From an uncultured Collinsella sp. (GTDB taxonomy: Bacteria; Actinomycetota; Coriobacteriia; Coriobacteriales; Coriobacteriaceae): DNA of 19,178 nt. How positions within the stretch are numbered: the stretch's first letter is position 1; each line of letters opens with the position of its first letter. A model generated the notes under the pieces. It had not been told where the DNA came from, ran no database searches, and saw only the letters and a program-made list of their open reading frames with translations. A program made the translations under genes and the position numbers. Below are positions 1-9,120 of the stretch, piece by piece. The DNA is taken from NCBI GenBank assembly GCA_902493855.1, contig CABUQV010000031.1:1-19178 (forward strand). The letters run 5' to 3'.

Positions 1-40
1 ATTCTAAAAAACACCTTGCCAAATAGGAGCGTCAGGACGC

Positions 41-81
41 AAAGAGGCTCCGCAGCGCGAAGCGCGATGCGGAGCCTCTTT
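41..81 (-). terminator. Hairpin downstream of oppF, probable operon terminator
   Basis: A 13-bp perfect inverted repeat (AAAGAGGCTCCGC at 41-53, GCGGAGCCTCTTT at 69-81) is extended inward by an A-T pair and a second 4-bp stem (CGCG at 56-59 with CGCG at 63-66). It lies about 60 nt past the oppF stop codon, where the opp operon should end. On the minus strand the stem ends in CTCTTT and then GCG, so the U-tract is short. It may be a weak or bidirectional terminator or an mRNA-stabilising hairpin. Confidence 0.7.
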
Positions 82-140
82 GCATGTCCGAGGACGTTCT
101 GAAAAATAACTTCAGGGCGGGCCCGAACGATAACAACCGA

Positions 141-1168
<1,028 letters not shown>

Positions 1169-1169
<1 letters not shown>

Positions 1170-2260
1170 TACGCCTCGCCTCCCTTCTTGGAATCCTTGC
1201 GCGTACGGGACGTCTCAGGAGCGTTCTTGAGGAACTCGGGGTCACCGGAGTAGTGGCACGCAGAGTAATGACCAGACTCGGTGACAACGCGCTCGGGGCG
1301 CTGCTTGCGGCACTTGTCCGTCGCATAGGGACAACGAGGCGAGAACACGCAGCCCTCAGGCAGGTTCATGAGCGAAGGCGGGTTGCCGTGAATCGGCGTA
1401 AGCGGCTTCTTCTCTTCGATGGCCTGCTCCGGGATGGAGCGGATAAGACCCCAGGTGTAGGGGTGGCGACTCTCGTAGAAGATTTCCTCAGCAGTACCGA
1501 ACTCGACGGGACGGCCGGCGTACATAACCATGATCTTATCGGCCATATCGGCAACGACGCCCAGGTCATGGGTAATCATGATGATGGCGTTGCCGTTCTT
1601 CTCCTGCATTTCCTGCATGAGCTCGATAATCTGAGCCTGAATGGTAACGTCCAGAGCCGTCGTGGGCTCGTCGGCAATCAGGATATCGGGATCGCAGGCA
1701 AGAGCCATAGCGATCATGACACGCTGACGCATACCGCCGGAGAACTGGTGCGGATACTCATTGACGCGTTTCTCGGGCTCGGGGATACCCACGAGGTCCA
1801 AAAGCTCGGTAGCGCGCTTGAGCGCCTCCTGCTTGGAGTAGCCACGGTGCAGACGAAGGCCCTCGCCCACCTGCTTGCCGATCTTATAGACCGGGTTCAA
1901 GGAGGTCATAGGATCCTGGAAGATCATCGCGATGTCGTTTCCGCGAATGTGCTGCATCTCTTCCTCGGTCATCTCGAGGATAGAACGACCGCGATAGCGA
2001 ACGTCGCCGCCCTCGATCTTTCCCGGAGGCATCGAGATGAGGCCCATGATGGTCATGGCGGTCACGGACTTACCGGAGCCGGACTCACCGACGACACCCA
2101 GGGTCTCGCCGCGATCGAGCGTGTAGGACACACCGTCGACAGCGCGAACGACACCATCCTCGGTATGGAAATACATCTTAAGGTCATCGACCTCGAGCAG
2201 ATGCTGGCCCTCGGGAACCGGCTGGTCCTTCAGGTCCACATAGTTCTTGTTCTTCTTCAT
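1169..2260 (-). CDS. oppD: Oligopeptide ABC transporter ATP-binding protein OppD
   Basis: This 363-residue protein is the partner ATPase of OppF in the importer. Motifs in order are Walker A GESGSGKS near residues 58-65, Q-loop MIFQDP, signature FSGGMRQR, Walker B ILIADEP, D-loop TALD and H-loop ITHDLG. As in OppF, a C-terminal extension carries spaced cysteines (GCVFSPRCP, DKC, SACH). The gene starts 2 nt after the oppC stop, with an AAGGA ribosome binding site inside the end of oppC, so the two genes are tightly coupled. The length is normal for OppD or DppD. The last residues (a run rich in Arg, Lys and Ser ending GGEA) are basic and probably disordered. Whether the system takes up oligopeptides or dipeptides cannot be decided from this subunit. 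Confidence 0.95.
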
Positions 2261-2262
2261 CC

Positions 2263-3198
2263 TTATGCGTCCTTCATCTTGACGTCGAGGGCGTCGCGCA
2301 GACCGTCACCCAGCAGGGTGAAGGCGAGCACCGTCGAGAGAATTGCCAGACCGGGCATGATCATCATCCAGGGAGCAGTCAGAAGATACTGCTGACCGTC
2401 CTGAATCATGGAGCCCCACGAAGGCGTAGGCGGAATAACGCCCATGCCGAGGAAGGACAGAGCGGACTCGGTCAGAATGGCGCCACCAATGTTCATGGTC
2501 GCGTAGACCACGATGGAGGCGACGGAGTTCGGGAAGATGTGACGCACTACGATACGAGCATCAGATGCACCCATCGCGCGCGCAGCGTCAACATAGTCGT
2601 TTTCTTTGACCGTCAAGATTGCAGAGCGGAAGACGCGCGCAATCGAAGGCCAGCCGAGAATACCGATGGCGATAAAGACGTTCTGAAGACCACGGCCGAT
2701 AACGGCGATCATGGCGACAACGAACAGCACGTACGGGAACGCCAGGAAGATGTCCGCACAGCGCATGATGATCGTATCCCAGATCCCGCCGTAGAAACCG
2801 GCCAGAGCACCCATGACCAGACCGATCACCGTGGAGATCGCGGTGGCCATAATGCCGACGGACAGCGAAACGCGTGCACCGTAGATAACGCGGACGAGAA
2901 TGTCGCGACCAAGGGCGTCGGTGCCAAACGGGTGCTCTGCACACGGAGCCAACAGCGACGTCTCGGCCATGGTGGTCGAGTCGGAAGCCGTCGGCGAACC
3001 GAGCCAGGGCTTAGCCCACAGATCTGCGGTCAGGGCAACCAAAACGACGATGATGATCCAGCAGACACCGATAACGGCGAGCTTGTTCTTGCGAAGACGC
3101 TTAAAAGCGTCACCCCACAGCGTGCGGGACTTGGCGGGAGCAGATGCGGCCTTGGTGGCGGTAGCCTGCTCCTGAGACTGAGAATCAGTTTCCTGCAT
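2263..3198 (-). CDS. oppC: Oligopeptide ABC transporter permease OppC
   Basis: This 311-residue membrane permease pairs with OppB to form the transport channel. It has a long hydrophilic, Ala/Gln/Ser-rich cytoplasmic N-terminus (about 30 residues), the typical OppC N-terminal helix (KLAVIGVCWIIIVVLVAL), and the conserved HPFGTDALGRDILVRVIYGAR segment just before the permease core. The EAA-loop that contacts the ATPases is visible as AARAMGASDARIVVRHIFPN. The conserved SFLGMGVIPPTPSWGSM motif and a C-terminal helix ending GDGLRDALD are typical of the DppC/OppC family. A GGGAGG ribosome binding site lies 8 nt before the ATG, and the gap to oppB is 14 nt. The length is normal and nothing appears broken. 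Confidence 0.95.
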   Translation of the reverse strand: MQETDSQSQEQATATKAASAPAKSRTLWGDAFKRLRKNKLAVIGVCWIIIVVLVALTADLWAKPWLGSPTASDSTTMAETSLLAPCAEHPFGTDALGRDILVRVIYGARVSLSVGIMATAISTVIGLVMGALAGFYGGIWDTIIMRCADIFLAFPYVLFVVAMIAVIGRGLQNVFIAIGILGWPSIARVFRSAILTVKENDYVDAARAMGASDARIVVRHIFPNSVASIVVYATMNIGGAILTESALSFLGMGVIPPTPSWGSMIQDGQQYLLTAPWMMIMPGLAILSTVLAFTLLGDGLRDALDVKMKDA

Positions 3199-3212
3199 GA
3201 GACGTACCTCCC

Positions 3213-4250
3213 TTAGGCCTTATCCGACGGACCGCCAAGGCGGATGCGCGGGTCGAGGAATGCATAGCTAATGTCGACGAGCAGGTTAATCACCATGACG
3301 ACGACGACGATGAGCGTAACGCCGCCCATAACGATGGGCCAGTCACGCATGCTAATGGCGCGATAGACCTCATAGCCGATACCGGGCCAGTTAAAAACCG
3401 TCTCGGTCAGGATGGCGCCCGAAAGCATGCCGCCAAAGTCGACACCAATATAGGTAACGACGGGGATGAGTGCATTCTTAAGCGCATGCTTGACGATGAT
3501 CGCGCGATTGGAGAGACCCTTGGCCTTTGCCGTACGGATGTAATCCTGGTTCATGACGTCAAGCAGCTGCGAGCGCATAATGCGGGCGGCATAAGCGGTC
3601 GAAACCGAAGCCAGCGTAATGGTCGGAAGCACATAGTGCATCCAATCCTGATACTGAGAGCTGCATCCGCCGGCACCCGAGATCGGCATGGAGATTGCAC
3701 CGCCCGTAGCGTCCTTGAGGATGACGCCAAAGAACAGCTGCAGCAACATACCGAGCCAGAAGGCCGGGACCGCAACGAGGATCGACGTGGTGAGCGTTAC
3801 CAAAATATCCCAGAAGGAATAACGCTTTACCGCCGAAATGATACCCGCACCGATACCCATGATTGCCTCGAGCACGATGGCGCACGCGGCAAGTTTGACC
3901 GTATACGGATACTTCTGGGCAAAAATTTCCGTAACCGGCAGCTTGCGCTGATACGAATTGCCCAGATCGCCATGAAGCAGGCCGTTCATGTAATACAAGT
4001 AACGGTCCACGAGCGACGTTTGAACGGGGTCGCCGTTCTCGTCAAGGATCGCGTTGCCGTCCTCGTCCGACTGGACCAGGTGATAGCGGACGCGAAGCTG
4101 AAGCTCCACCTCGGGGGACAGAGCCTTGTCTCCACCGATCAGCTTGATCGGATCTCCCGGCACGATATTCTGAAGGGCGAACAGAATCAGCGTAACGCCC
4201 AAAAATACCGGGATGAACTGAAGCACACGTTTAACGATGTACTTACCCAT
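3213..4250 (-). CDS. oppB: Oligopeptide ABC transporter permease OppB
   Basis: This 345-residue protein is the second transmembrane subunit of the importer. The N-terminus MGKYIVKRVLQFIPVFLGVT and the following NIVPGDP motif are diagnostic for OppB/DppB permeases. The EAA-loop reads AKAKGLSNRAIIVKHALKN, and the conserved segment GAILTETVFNWPGIG follows. The C-terminus ends YAFLDPRIRLG, as usual for the family. Between the first two helices is an acidic insert (DEDGNAILDENGDPV, near residue 60-75) in the extracytoplasmic loop, resembling a calcium-type Asp/Gly loop. It is 156 nt downstream of oppA, across a spacer holding a hairpin, and 14 nt upstream of oppC. Confidence 0.95.
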   Translation of the reverse strand: MGKYIVKRVLQFIPVFLGVTLILFALQNIVPGDPIKLIGGDKALSPEVELQLRVRYHLVQSDEDGNAILDENGDPVQTSLVDRYLYYMNGLLHGDLGNSYQRKLPVTEIFAQKYPYTVKLAACAIVLEAIMGIGAGIISAVKRYSFWDILVTLTTSILVAVPAFWLGMLLQLFFGVILKDATGGAISMPISGAGGCSSQYQDWMHYVLPTITLASVSTAYAARIMRSQLLDVMNQDYIRTAKAKGLSNRAIIVKHALKNALIPVVTYIGVDFGGMLSGAILTETVFNWPGIGYEVYRAISMRDWPIVMGGVTLIVVVVMVINLLVDISYAFLDPRIRLGGPSDKA

Positions 4251-4280
4251 ACCACTCCCCTATCTAGGGATTAACCTAAA

Positions 4281-4310
4281 TGGGATGCCGATCGCCAGAC
4301 CGGCATCCCA
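4281..4310 (-). promoter_or_regulatory. Intercistronic stem-loop between oppA and oppB
   Basis: A perfect 10-bp inverted repeat (TGGGATGCCG at 4281-4290, CGGCATCCCA at 4301-4310) encloses a 10-nt loop. It lies in the 156-nt spacer between the oppA stop and the oppB start. On the minus strand it is followed by TTTAGG, too short a U-run for a strong terminator. Such hairpins after binding-protein genes commonly protect the upstream mRNA or partly terminate, giving more binding protein than permease. That role is inferred here. Confidence 0.6.
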
Positions 4311-4406
4311 AAATTACCATCAGCCAGTTTACCCCAGGTTAGGGAGAACTGTATGTTTCCCATGAGGTCTACGTAAATACTTGACCCTCACGGAAGCTGC
4401 AAACTC

Positions 4407-6083
4407 TTAGGCGAGCTCAGCGGTACCCAGCTCAGCGTGCTTCTGCGGATCGACATAGAGGTGCTTGATGCGATCGGAGCCGACGATGGTGTGCGTGTAG
4501 AACATCACCGGGATGACCGGGCAGTCGGCAGCGACCATAGCGTCGGCCTCCTGCATCTTAGCAACGCGCTCTTCGTCGTCAACCGTGGTGCGAGCCTCTT
4601 TGACCTTGGCGTCGAACTCGGGGTTGTTGTAACCGGAGCGGTTGTCGCCACCGAGGGAGTCGGAGTGGAACAGCGGATACAGGAAGTTGTCCATAATCGG
4701 GTAGTCGGCAATCCAACCCAGACGACCGAACTGATAGTTAAAGTTCTGGTACTGCTCGAGCAAGGCAGACCACTCAGGGGTATCGGAGACAGCGGTAACG
4801 CCAACCTTGGCGAGGTCACCGATGATGGACTCCATGATCTCCTTGTGGCCACCATCCTGGTTGTAGGAAAGGGTCACGTTAATGCCACGATCGCCGTTAG
4901 CGCCAGCGGGAGCAACCTTGTCCAGGTACTCGTTAGCCTTGTCGACGTCGTAGGCGCAGAACTCCCATGCGCCCTCCTTGTAGCCATCGATGCCCGGAGG
5001 AACAATGCCGTCGGCGGGGGTACGGGTACCCTTGAAGATAGTCTTGCAGATGGCCTCACGGTTGATGGCCAGGGAGATACCCCTGCGCAGGTCGGCGTTG
5101 TTAAACGGCTCGGCCGTGTTGTTGCAGGTCAGGTAGTAGGTGGAAGGCTCGGAGCCGAGCAGCATGCGCTCGCCGTCACCCATGGTGTAGCCGTCCTTGG
5201 ACACGCCGCGATCCTTCTTGGCGGCGTCGATCTGAGCAACGGGAACGTCGCAGACATCGAGGTTACCGGCCTGGAACTCCTTGTAAGCGGTCTCCATGTC
5301 CTTGATGACCTGGAAGTGGATGCCATCGATCTTGGCCTTGTCGCCATAGTAATCGTCGAACTTCTTGAGGTTGATCTCCTGACCATCCTCCCACTTGCCG
5401 TCCATCATGAACGGGCCGTTACCGACCGGTGCAAGGTAGAAGCTCTTGGCATCGGACTCGGCGCACTCGGGAACCGGGGCCAGAGCCGGGTGAGAGGCGA
5501 CGAAGGGGAAGTCGGCGTAAGCGGAAGACAGCTTGACGACGAGGGTCTCATCGTCGGGGCAGGTAACACCGCTGAGTTCAGTAGCGTTACCGGCAAGCAG
5601 ATCGTCATAGCCCTCGACCATGGAAAGGTGATAGGAGACCTCGGAAGGGCCATACTCGGTAGCGATGGCCGACTTGGTGTTGACCAGACGCTCCCAACCG
5701 AGCTTGAAGGACTTGGAGGTAACGTCGTCACCGTTGTGGAACTTGGCCTTCTTGATCTTGAAGGTGAACTCGGTGGCGTCGTCGTTGGCCTCGAAGGACT
5801 CGCAAGCCAGCGGAACGATCTCGCCCTTCTCGGCGTCATAAGAGGTCAGAGCGTCAAAGAGCTGGTACTCGACCTGAGTGCCCTGGTCCTCCTGGACATT
5901 GTAGGGGTCGATGCAGACCGGGTTGTTGATGTAGAAGTTCAGCGTCGAACCGGACTCAGAACCGGAAGCGTCGCCGCCCTTCTTGCCGCATGCGGCAAGA
6001 AAAGCCATGGAGCTCGCAGCAAGGGTACCGCCGACAAAGGCGCGACGACCCATAACGGGCTGGTGGAACATAGAATCAGCCAT
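4407..6083 (-). CDS. oppA: Oligopeptide-binding lipoprotein OppA (SBP family 5)
   Basis: This is the extracytoplasmic solute-binding protein that delivers substrate to OppBC, 558 residues from the chosen start. The ATG at 6083 was chosen because AAGGAGG lies 5 nt upstream; an in-frame ATG at 6230 has no such site and would bury the signal peptide. The N-terminus carries a twin-arginine sequence (GRRAFVGGTLAA, residues 12-23) and a lipobox LAAC with the acceptor Cys at residue 32, followed by a Gly/Ser linker. The mature part has the SBP_bac_5 layout (FTFKIKKAKFHNGDDVT, GNGPFMMDGKW, NADLRRGISLAINRE). It is the first gene of the opp operon and has its own promoter. Family certain; substrate not determined. 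Confidence 0.95.
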   Translation of the reverse strand: MADSMFHQPVMGRRAFVGGTLAASSMAFLAACGKKGGDASGSESGSTLNFYINNPVCIDPYNVQEDQGTQVEYQLFDALTSYDAEKGEIVPLACESFEANDDATEFTFKIKKAKFHNGDDVTSKSFKLGWERLVNTKSAIATEYGPSEVSYHLSMVEGYDDLLAGNATELSGVTCPDDETLVVKLSSAYADFPFVASHPALAPVPECAESDAKSFYLAPVGNGPFMMDGKWEDGQEINLKKFDDYYGDKAKIDGIHFQVIKDMETAYKEFQAGNLDVCDVPVAQIDAAKKDRGVSKDGYTMGDGERMLLGSEPSTYYLTCNNTAEPFNNADLRRGISLAINREAICKTIFKGTRTPADGIVPPGIDGYKEGAWEFCAYDVDKANEYLDKVAPAGANGDRGINVTLSYNQDGGHKEIMESIIGDLAKVGVTAVSDTPEWSALLEQYQNFNYQFGRLGWIADYPIMDNFLYPLFHSDSLGGDNRSGYNNPEFDAKVKEARTTVDDEERVAKMQEADAMVAADCPVIPVMFYTHTIVGSDRIKHLYVDPQKHAELGTAELA

Positions 6084-6179
6084 GCCATCCTCCTTATGAG
6101 ATAGGACAAAGTAAGTTCGGTCGGGCAACGTCAAGACAGCCCAATCGAACCATTCAAACGCGGTCCGCCGTTTTGGCTG

Positions 6180-6208
6180 GTTATACAAAGCGGACCAACG
6201 TATTGCAA
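6180..6208 (-). promoter_or_regulatory. Sigma70-type promoter of the opp operon
   Basis: On the minus strand, TTGCAA (6203-6208) and TATAAC (6180-6185) are separated by exactly 17 nt and point at oppA. Transcription would begin near 6173, leaving a leader of about 90 nt before the oppA ATG. The -35 box lies inside a 12-bp perfect palindrome, GTATTGCAATAC (6200-6211), which could be an operator. The assignment rests on consensus match and position only. Confidence 0.55.
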
Positions 6209-6322
6209 TACAGTAGCGCATTTTATGCACGATTTGGGGCTAATTCCGGTTAACGGTCGAGATTTTCTTTAGTTGGGCGAAGTATATGAGGATATTTTGA
6301 CTCTGTTACAAATATGTAAACA

Positions 6323-6352
6323 AAAAGGGTCCCGCACTTGCGGGACCCTTTT
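6323..6352 (-). terminator. Rho-independent terminator after secG
   Basis: A perfect 13-bp stem (AAAAGGGTCCCGC at 6323-6335, GCGGGACCCTTTT at 6340-6352) with a 4-nt loop sits 22 nt past the secG stop codon. On the minus strand it ends in a run of five T. It closes the glycolysis-secG region and insulates the downstream opp promoter. Confidence 0.9.
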
Positions 6353-6374
6353 CAAGTATTTATGCGGCTCGTGA

Positions 6375-6629
6375 TTAGTAGCCCACGATGCCCTGCGGGA
6401 AGAAGAACATGCACAGCACGACGCACACGGCAAACACGACAGCCATGATGACGGTCAGGCGGTCAAGGTTCTGCTCCATAACGCCCGTGGCAGAGCTGGA
6501 GTTATACAGCGAGCTGGCAATCATATCCGAAACGCCGGTACCCTTACCGGAATGCATCAGGACGAGAATCGTCAGCGCCACGGCAGAAACAGCCCAAACG
6601 ACAAACAGAAGAATCTGGAACGGACCCAT
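6375..6629 (-). CDS. secG: Protein translocase subunit SecG
   Basis: This 84-residue protein is the small SecG subunit of the SecYEG protein-conducting channel in the cytoplasmic membrane. It shows the expected two-helix layout: a first hydrophobic segment (about residues 4-24), the conserved turn LMHSGKGTG, a polar stretch with NSSSATGVMEQNLDRLT, and a second helix (about 58-76). SecG proteins are usually 70-110 residues, so it looks complete. A GGAG lies close (3 nt) before the ATG. The gene follows gpmI by 164 nt with a terminator in between, so it probably has a separate promoter, though none was clear. secG beside triose-phosphate genes is a widely conserved arrangement in Gram-positive bacteria. 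Confidence 0.92.
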   Translation of the reverse strand: MGPFQILLFVVWAVSAVALTILVLMHSGKGTGVSDMIASSLYNSSSATGVMEQNLDRLTVIMAVVFAVCVVLCMFFFPQGIVGY

Positions 6630-6736
6630 AGATAAGCTCCTTAATAGAACAGTTCAAACTCCAGTACTGTACCACAATCCCCCGCTCTCCCCTACCTGCC
6701 ACTCAAGGACGGGGTGGAAATGGCAGAAATACCAAA

Positions 6737-6768
6737 AGGGGGGTTGTCCGGTTGTGGACAACCCCCTT
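6737..6768 (-). terminator. Rho-independent terminator after gpmI
   Basis: An 11-bp perfect stem (GGGGGTTGTCC at 6739-6749, GGACAACCCCC at 6756-6766), extended outward by a G-T wobble and an A-T pair, encloses a 6-nt loop. On the minus strand it is followed by TT in a short CCTTTTGG context. It lies about 25 nt past the gpmI stop and separates the glycolytic unit from secG. Confidence 0.8.
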
Positions 6769-6793
6769 GCTAGAAAACGGTATTTGTTTTCTA

Positions 6794-8347
6794 TTAGGCC
6801 TCGGTAGCGAGCACGCGGCCCGTCATCTCGGCGGAAGGCTCAATACCAGCCATGGTGAGCATGGTCGGAGCGATATCGGAAAGACGGCCGTCCTCGATAC
6901 CGGTGAGCTTGGCCTTCTCATCAACGATGATGAACGGCACGCGGTTGGTGGTGTGAGCCGTAAACGGATGCTTGGAACCGTCGGAAGCAACGTCAAACAT
7001 GTGATCGGCGTTGCCGTGGTCGGCGGTAATCAGTGCAAAGCCGCCCTTGGCGAGAATCGCGGGGACAACCTTGGACAGGGCATCGTCAACAGCCTCAACG
7101 GCCTTAACGGCAGCGTCGAAGACACCGGTGTGACCAACCATGTCGCAGTTCGCGAAGTTCACGATGTAGAAATCAGCGCGATCCTCGTTGATGGCGGCGA
7201 CGAGCTTCTCGGTAACCTCGGGAGCGCTCATCTCGGGCTGCAGATCGTAGGTAGCAACCTTGGGGGAAGCGACGAGCACGCGCTCCTCGCCCTCCTTGGG
7301 CTCCTCGATGCCACCGTTGAGGAAGAACGTCACGTGGGCGTACTTCTCGGTCTCGGCAGTGTGCAGCTGCTTCAGGCCATTGGCGGCGATAACGTCGGCC
7401 AGGACGTTCTCGGGGAACGTCTTGGGGAAGGCGACCTCGACGTCAAACGTCGGATCATACTCGGTCATCGTCACAAAGTGCGAAAGCTTGATCTGCTCGC
7501 GCTCAAAGCCGTCGAACTCCTTGTCCGTGAACACGCGGGTCATCTGACGAGCGCGGTCGGGACGGAAGTTGAAGAAGATGGCCGCGTCGCCCTCGTGAAT
7601 GCCCTCGTTGTGGGCAGCGAAGGGCTCGACGAACTCGTCGCCGCGCGGGTCCTTCTCGTAGTAGGCCTTGATACCGGCAACGGGGTCGGTATCAGCATCG
7701 GACGCGTTGACCATGACGTCGTAGGCGCGCTGGATGCGCTCCCAACGATTATCGCGGTCCATGGCCCAATAACGGCCCGAGACGGTGGCAACGCGAGCGT
7801 CGCAACCGGTCTCCTCGGAGATCTTAGCCAGGAAGGCGCAGAACTCACTCATGTAGCCGGCACCGGACTGCGGGTCAACGTCGCGGCCATCCATGAAGGC
7901 GTGGACGCGAACGGTCTTGACACCGTGCTCGGCAGCCATCTTGACCAGAGCCTCGACGTGGTTCATGTGGGAGTGAACGCCGCCAGGGCTCATAAGGCCC
8001 ATGAGGTGGAGAGTCTTGCCGTCAGCCTTGACATCGTCCATGGCCTTGACGAAAACCTCGTTCTTGGCGATGGAGCCGTCCTTGATGGCATTGTTGATGC
8101 GCGAAAGCTCCTGGAACACGATGCGACCGGCACCGATGTTGAGGTGACCCACCTCGGAGTTGCCCATCTGGCCGTCGGGAAGGCCCACGTCCTCGCCCGA
8201 AGCACCGAGCGTGGTGTGAGGATACTTCTCGTACAGGCCATCAAGGAAGGGCGTCTTGGCAGCGGCGACGGCGTTCTCGCCATCAGCCGGAGCCAGGCCG
8301 CAGCCGTCCATGATAATCAGGAGTGCAGGAAGATGACGTTGTGCCAT
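6794..8347 (-). CDS. gpmI: 2,3-bisphosphoglycerate-independent phosphoglycerate mutase
   Basis: The enzyme interconverts 3- and 2-phosphoglycerate in glycolysis using a phosphoserine intermediate and manganese ions, without a 2,3-BPG cofactor. The 517-residue length is typical. The alkaline-phosphatase-fold N-terminus has the metal-binding Asp in LLIIMDGCG (Asp14) and the catalytic serine in GQMGNSEVGHLNIGAGR (Ser64). The metal-binding ALITADHGNADHMFD segment lies near the C-terminus, followed by HTTNRVPFI. It begins 5 nt after the tpiA stop, so it is cotranscribed with pgk and tpiA. A terminator follows it. The enolase gene, often next in Firmicutes clusters, is not in this window. Confidence 0.97.
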   Translation of the reverse strand: MAQRHLPALLIIMDGCGLAPADGENAVAAAKTPFLDGLYEKYPHTTLGASGEDVGLPDGQMGNSEVGHLNIGAGRIVFQELSRINNAIKDGSIAKNEVFVKAMDDVKADGKTLHLMGLMSPGGVHSHMNHVEALVKMAAEHGVKTVRVHAFMDGRDVDPQSGAGYMSEFCAFLAKISEETGCDARVATVSGRYWAMDRDNRWERIQRAYDVMVNASDADTDPVAGIKAYYEKDPRGDEFVEPFAAHNEGIHEGDAAIFFNFRPDRARQMTRVFTDKEFDGFEREQIKLSHFVTMTEYDPTFDVEVAFPKTFPENVLADVIAANGLKQLHTAETEKYAHVTFFLNGGIEEPKEGEERVLVASPKVATYDLQPEMSAPEVTEKLVAAINEDRADFYIVNFANCDMVGHTGVFDAAVKAVEAVDDALSKVVPAILAKGGFALITADHGNADHMFDVASDGSKHPFTAHTTNRVPFIIVDEKAKLTGIEDGRLSDIAPTMLTMAGIEPSAEMTGRVLATEA

Positions 8348-8352
8348 ATGTC

Positions 8353-9120
8353 CTACTCGCCTGCCTTGACGACCATAGAGGCGAAGTCGGCAGCCTTGAG
8401 CGAAGCGCCGCCCACGAGGGCGCCGTCAACGTCGGGCTTGGCGACGAGCTCGGCGATGTTACCGGGCTTGGCGGAACCACCGTAGAGAACGCGGATGCCG
8501 TTGGCGAGCTCCTCGCCGAACATCTCCTTGAGGGTCTCACGGATAGCGCCGCAGACCTCCTGAGCATCCTCGGCGGTAGCGGTCTTGCCGGTGCCGATGG
8601 CCCAGATGGGCTCATAGGCGACGACGACCTGCTTGGAGCAGGTGATCTCAAGACCAGCAAGGCCAGCCTTGACCTGGTTCACGACGTGCTCGACATAGGT
8701 GCCGGCCTCGCGGACCTCAAGGGACTCGCCGCAGCAGAAGACGGGAACAAGGCCGGCGGCAACGAGAGCCTTGGCCTTCTTGTTCTGATCCTCGTCGGTC
8801 TCGTGGAAGTAGTCGCGACGCTCGGAGTGACCGATGATGCAGTAGGTGCAGCCAGCGGACTTGAGCATGTCGCAAGAGGACTCACCGGTGAAGGCACCCT
8901 TGGCCTCCCAGTACACGTTCTGTGCACCGAGGGCGATGGGGGCAGCCTGAATGCGGTCATGAACCGTGGTGATGTCGATGGTCGGAGGGCAGACGAGCAC
9001 CTCGACGCCAGCCGGAACCTCGGGCAGAGCCTGAGCCAGCTCGTCGGCGAGTTTGGCGGCCTCGGCGACGTCGTTGTTCATCTTCCAGTTACCAGCGATG
9101 AGAAGGGTGCGATTAGGCAT
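8353..9120 (-). CDS. tpiA: Triosephosphate isomerase
   Basis: This TIM-barrel enzyme interconverts dihydroxyacetone phosphate and glyceraldehyde 3-phosphate. It has 255 residues, the normal length. Key residues are visible: Lys13 in GNWKMNN, His98 in IIGHSERR, and Glu170 in AYEPIWAIGTGKTAT. The ATG at 9120 was chosen because the family N-terminus begins there and GGAGG lies 9 nt upstream inside the end of pgk. A longer in-frame ATG at 9183 would add a non-homologous stretch. The gene overlaps the pgk stop by 8 nt and precedes gpmI by 5 nt, so pgk-tpiA-gpmI is one translationally coupled unit. Confidence 0.97.
   Translation of the reverse strand: MPNRTLLIAGNWKMNNDVAEAAKLADELAQALPEVPAGVEVLVCPPTIDITTVHDRIQAAPIALGAQNVYWEAKGAFTGESSCDMLKSAGCTYCIIGHSERRDYFHETDEDQNKKAKALVAAGLVPVFCCGESLEVREAGTYVEHVVNQVKAGLAGLEITCSKQVVVAYEPIWAIGTGKTATAEDAQEVCGAIRETLKEMFGEELANGIRVLYGGSAKPGNIAELVAKPDVDGALVGGASLKAADFASMVVKAGE

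Noticed and set aside
4437..6104. Long plus-strand open frame of 555 codons opposite oppA
   Set aside because: It lies fully antisense to a clear OppA, has a low-complexity Leu/Val/Gly/Asp composition with no family motif, and reflects GC-rich codon bias on the other strand.
6752..8485. Plus-strand open frame of 577 codons opposite gpmI
   Set aside because: Antisense shadow of gpmI and the end of tpiA; no recognisable domain, and it runs through the gpmI terminator.
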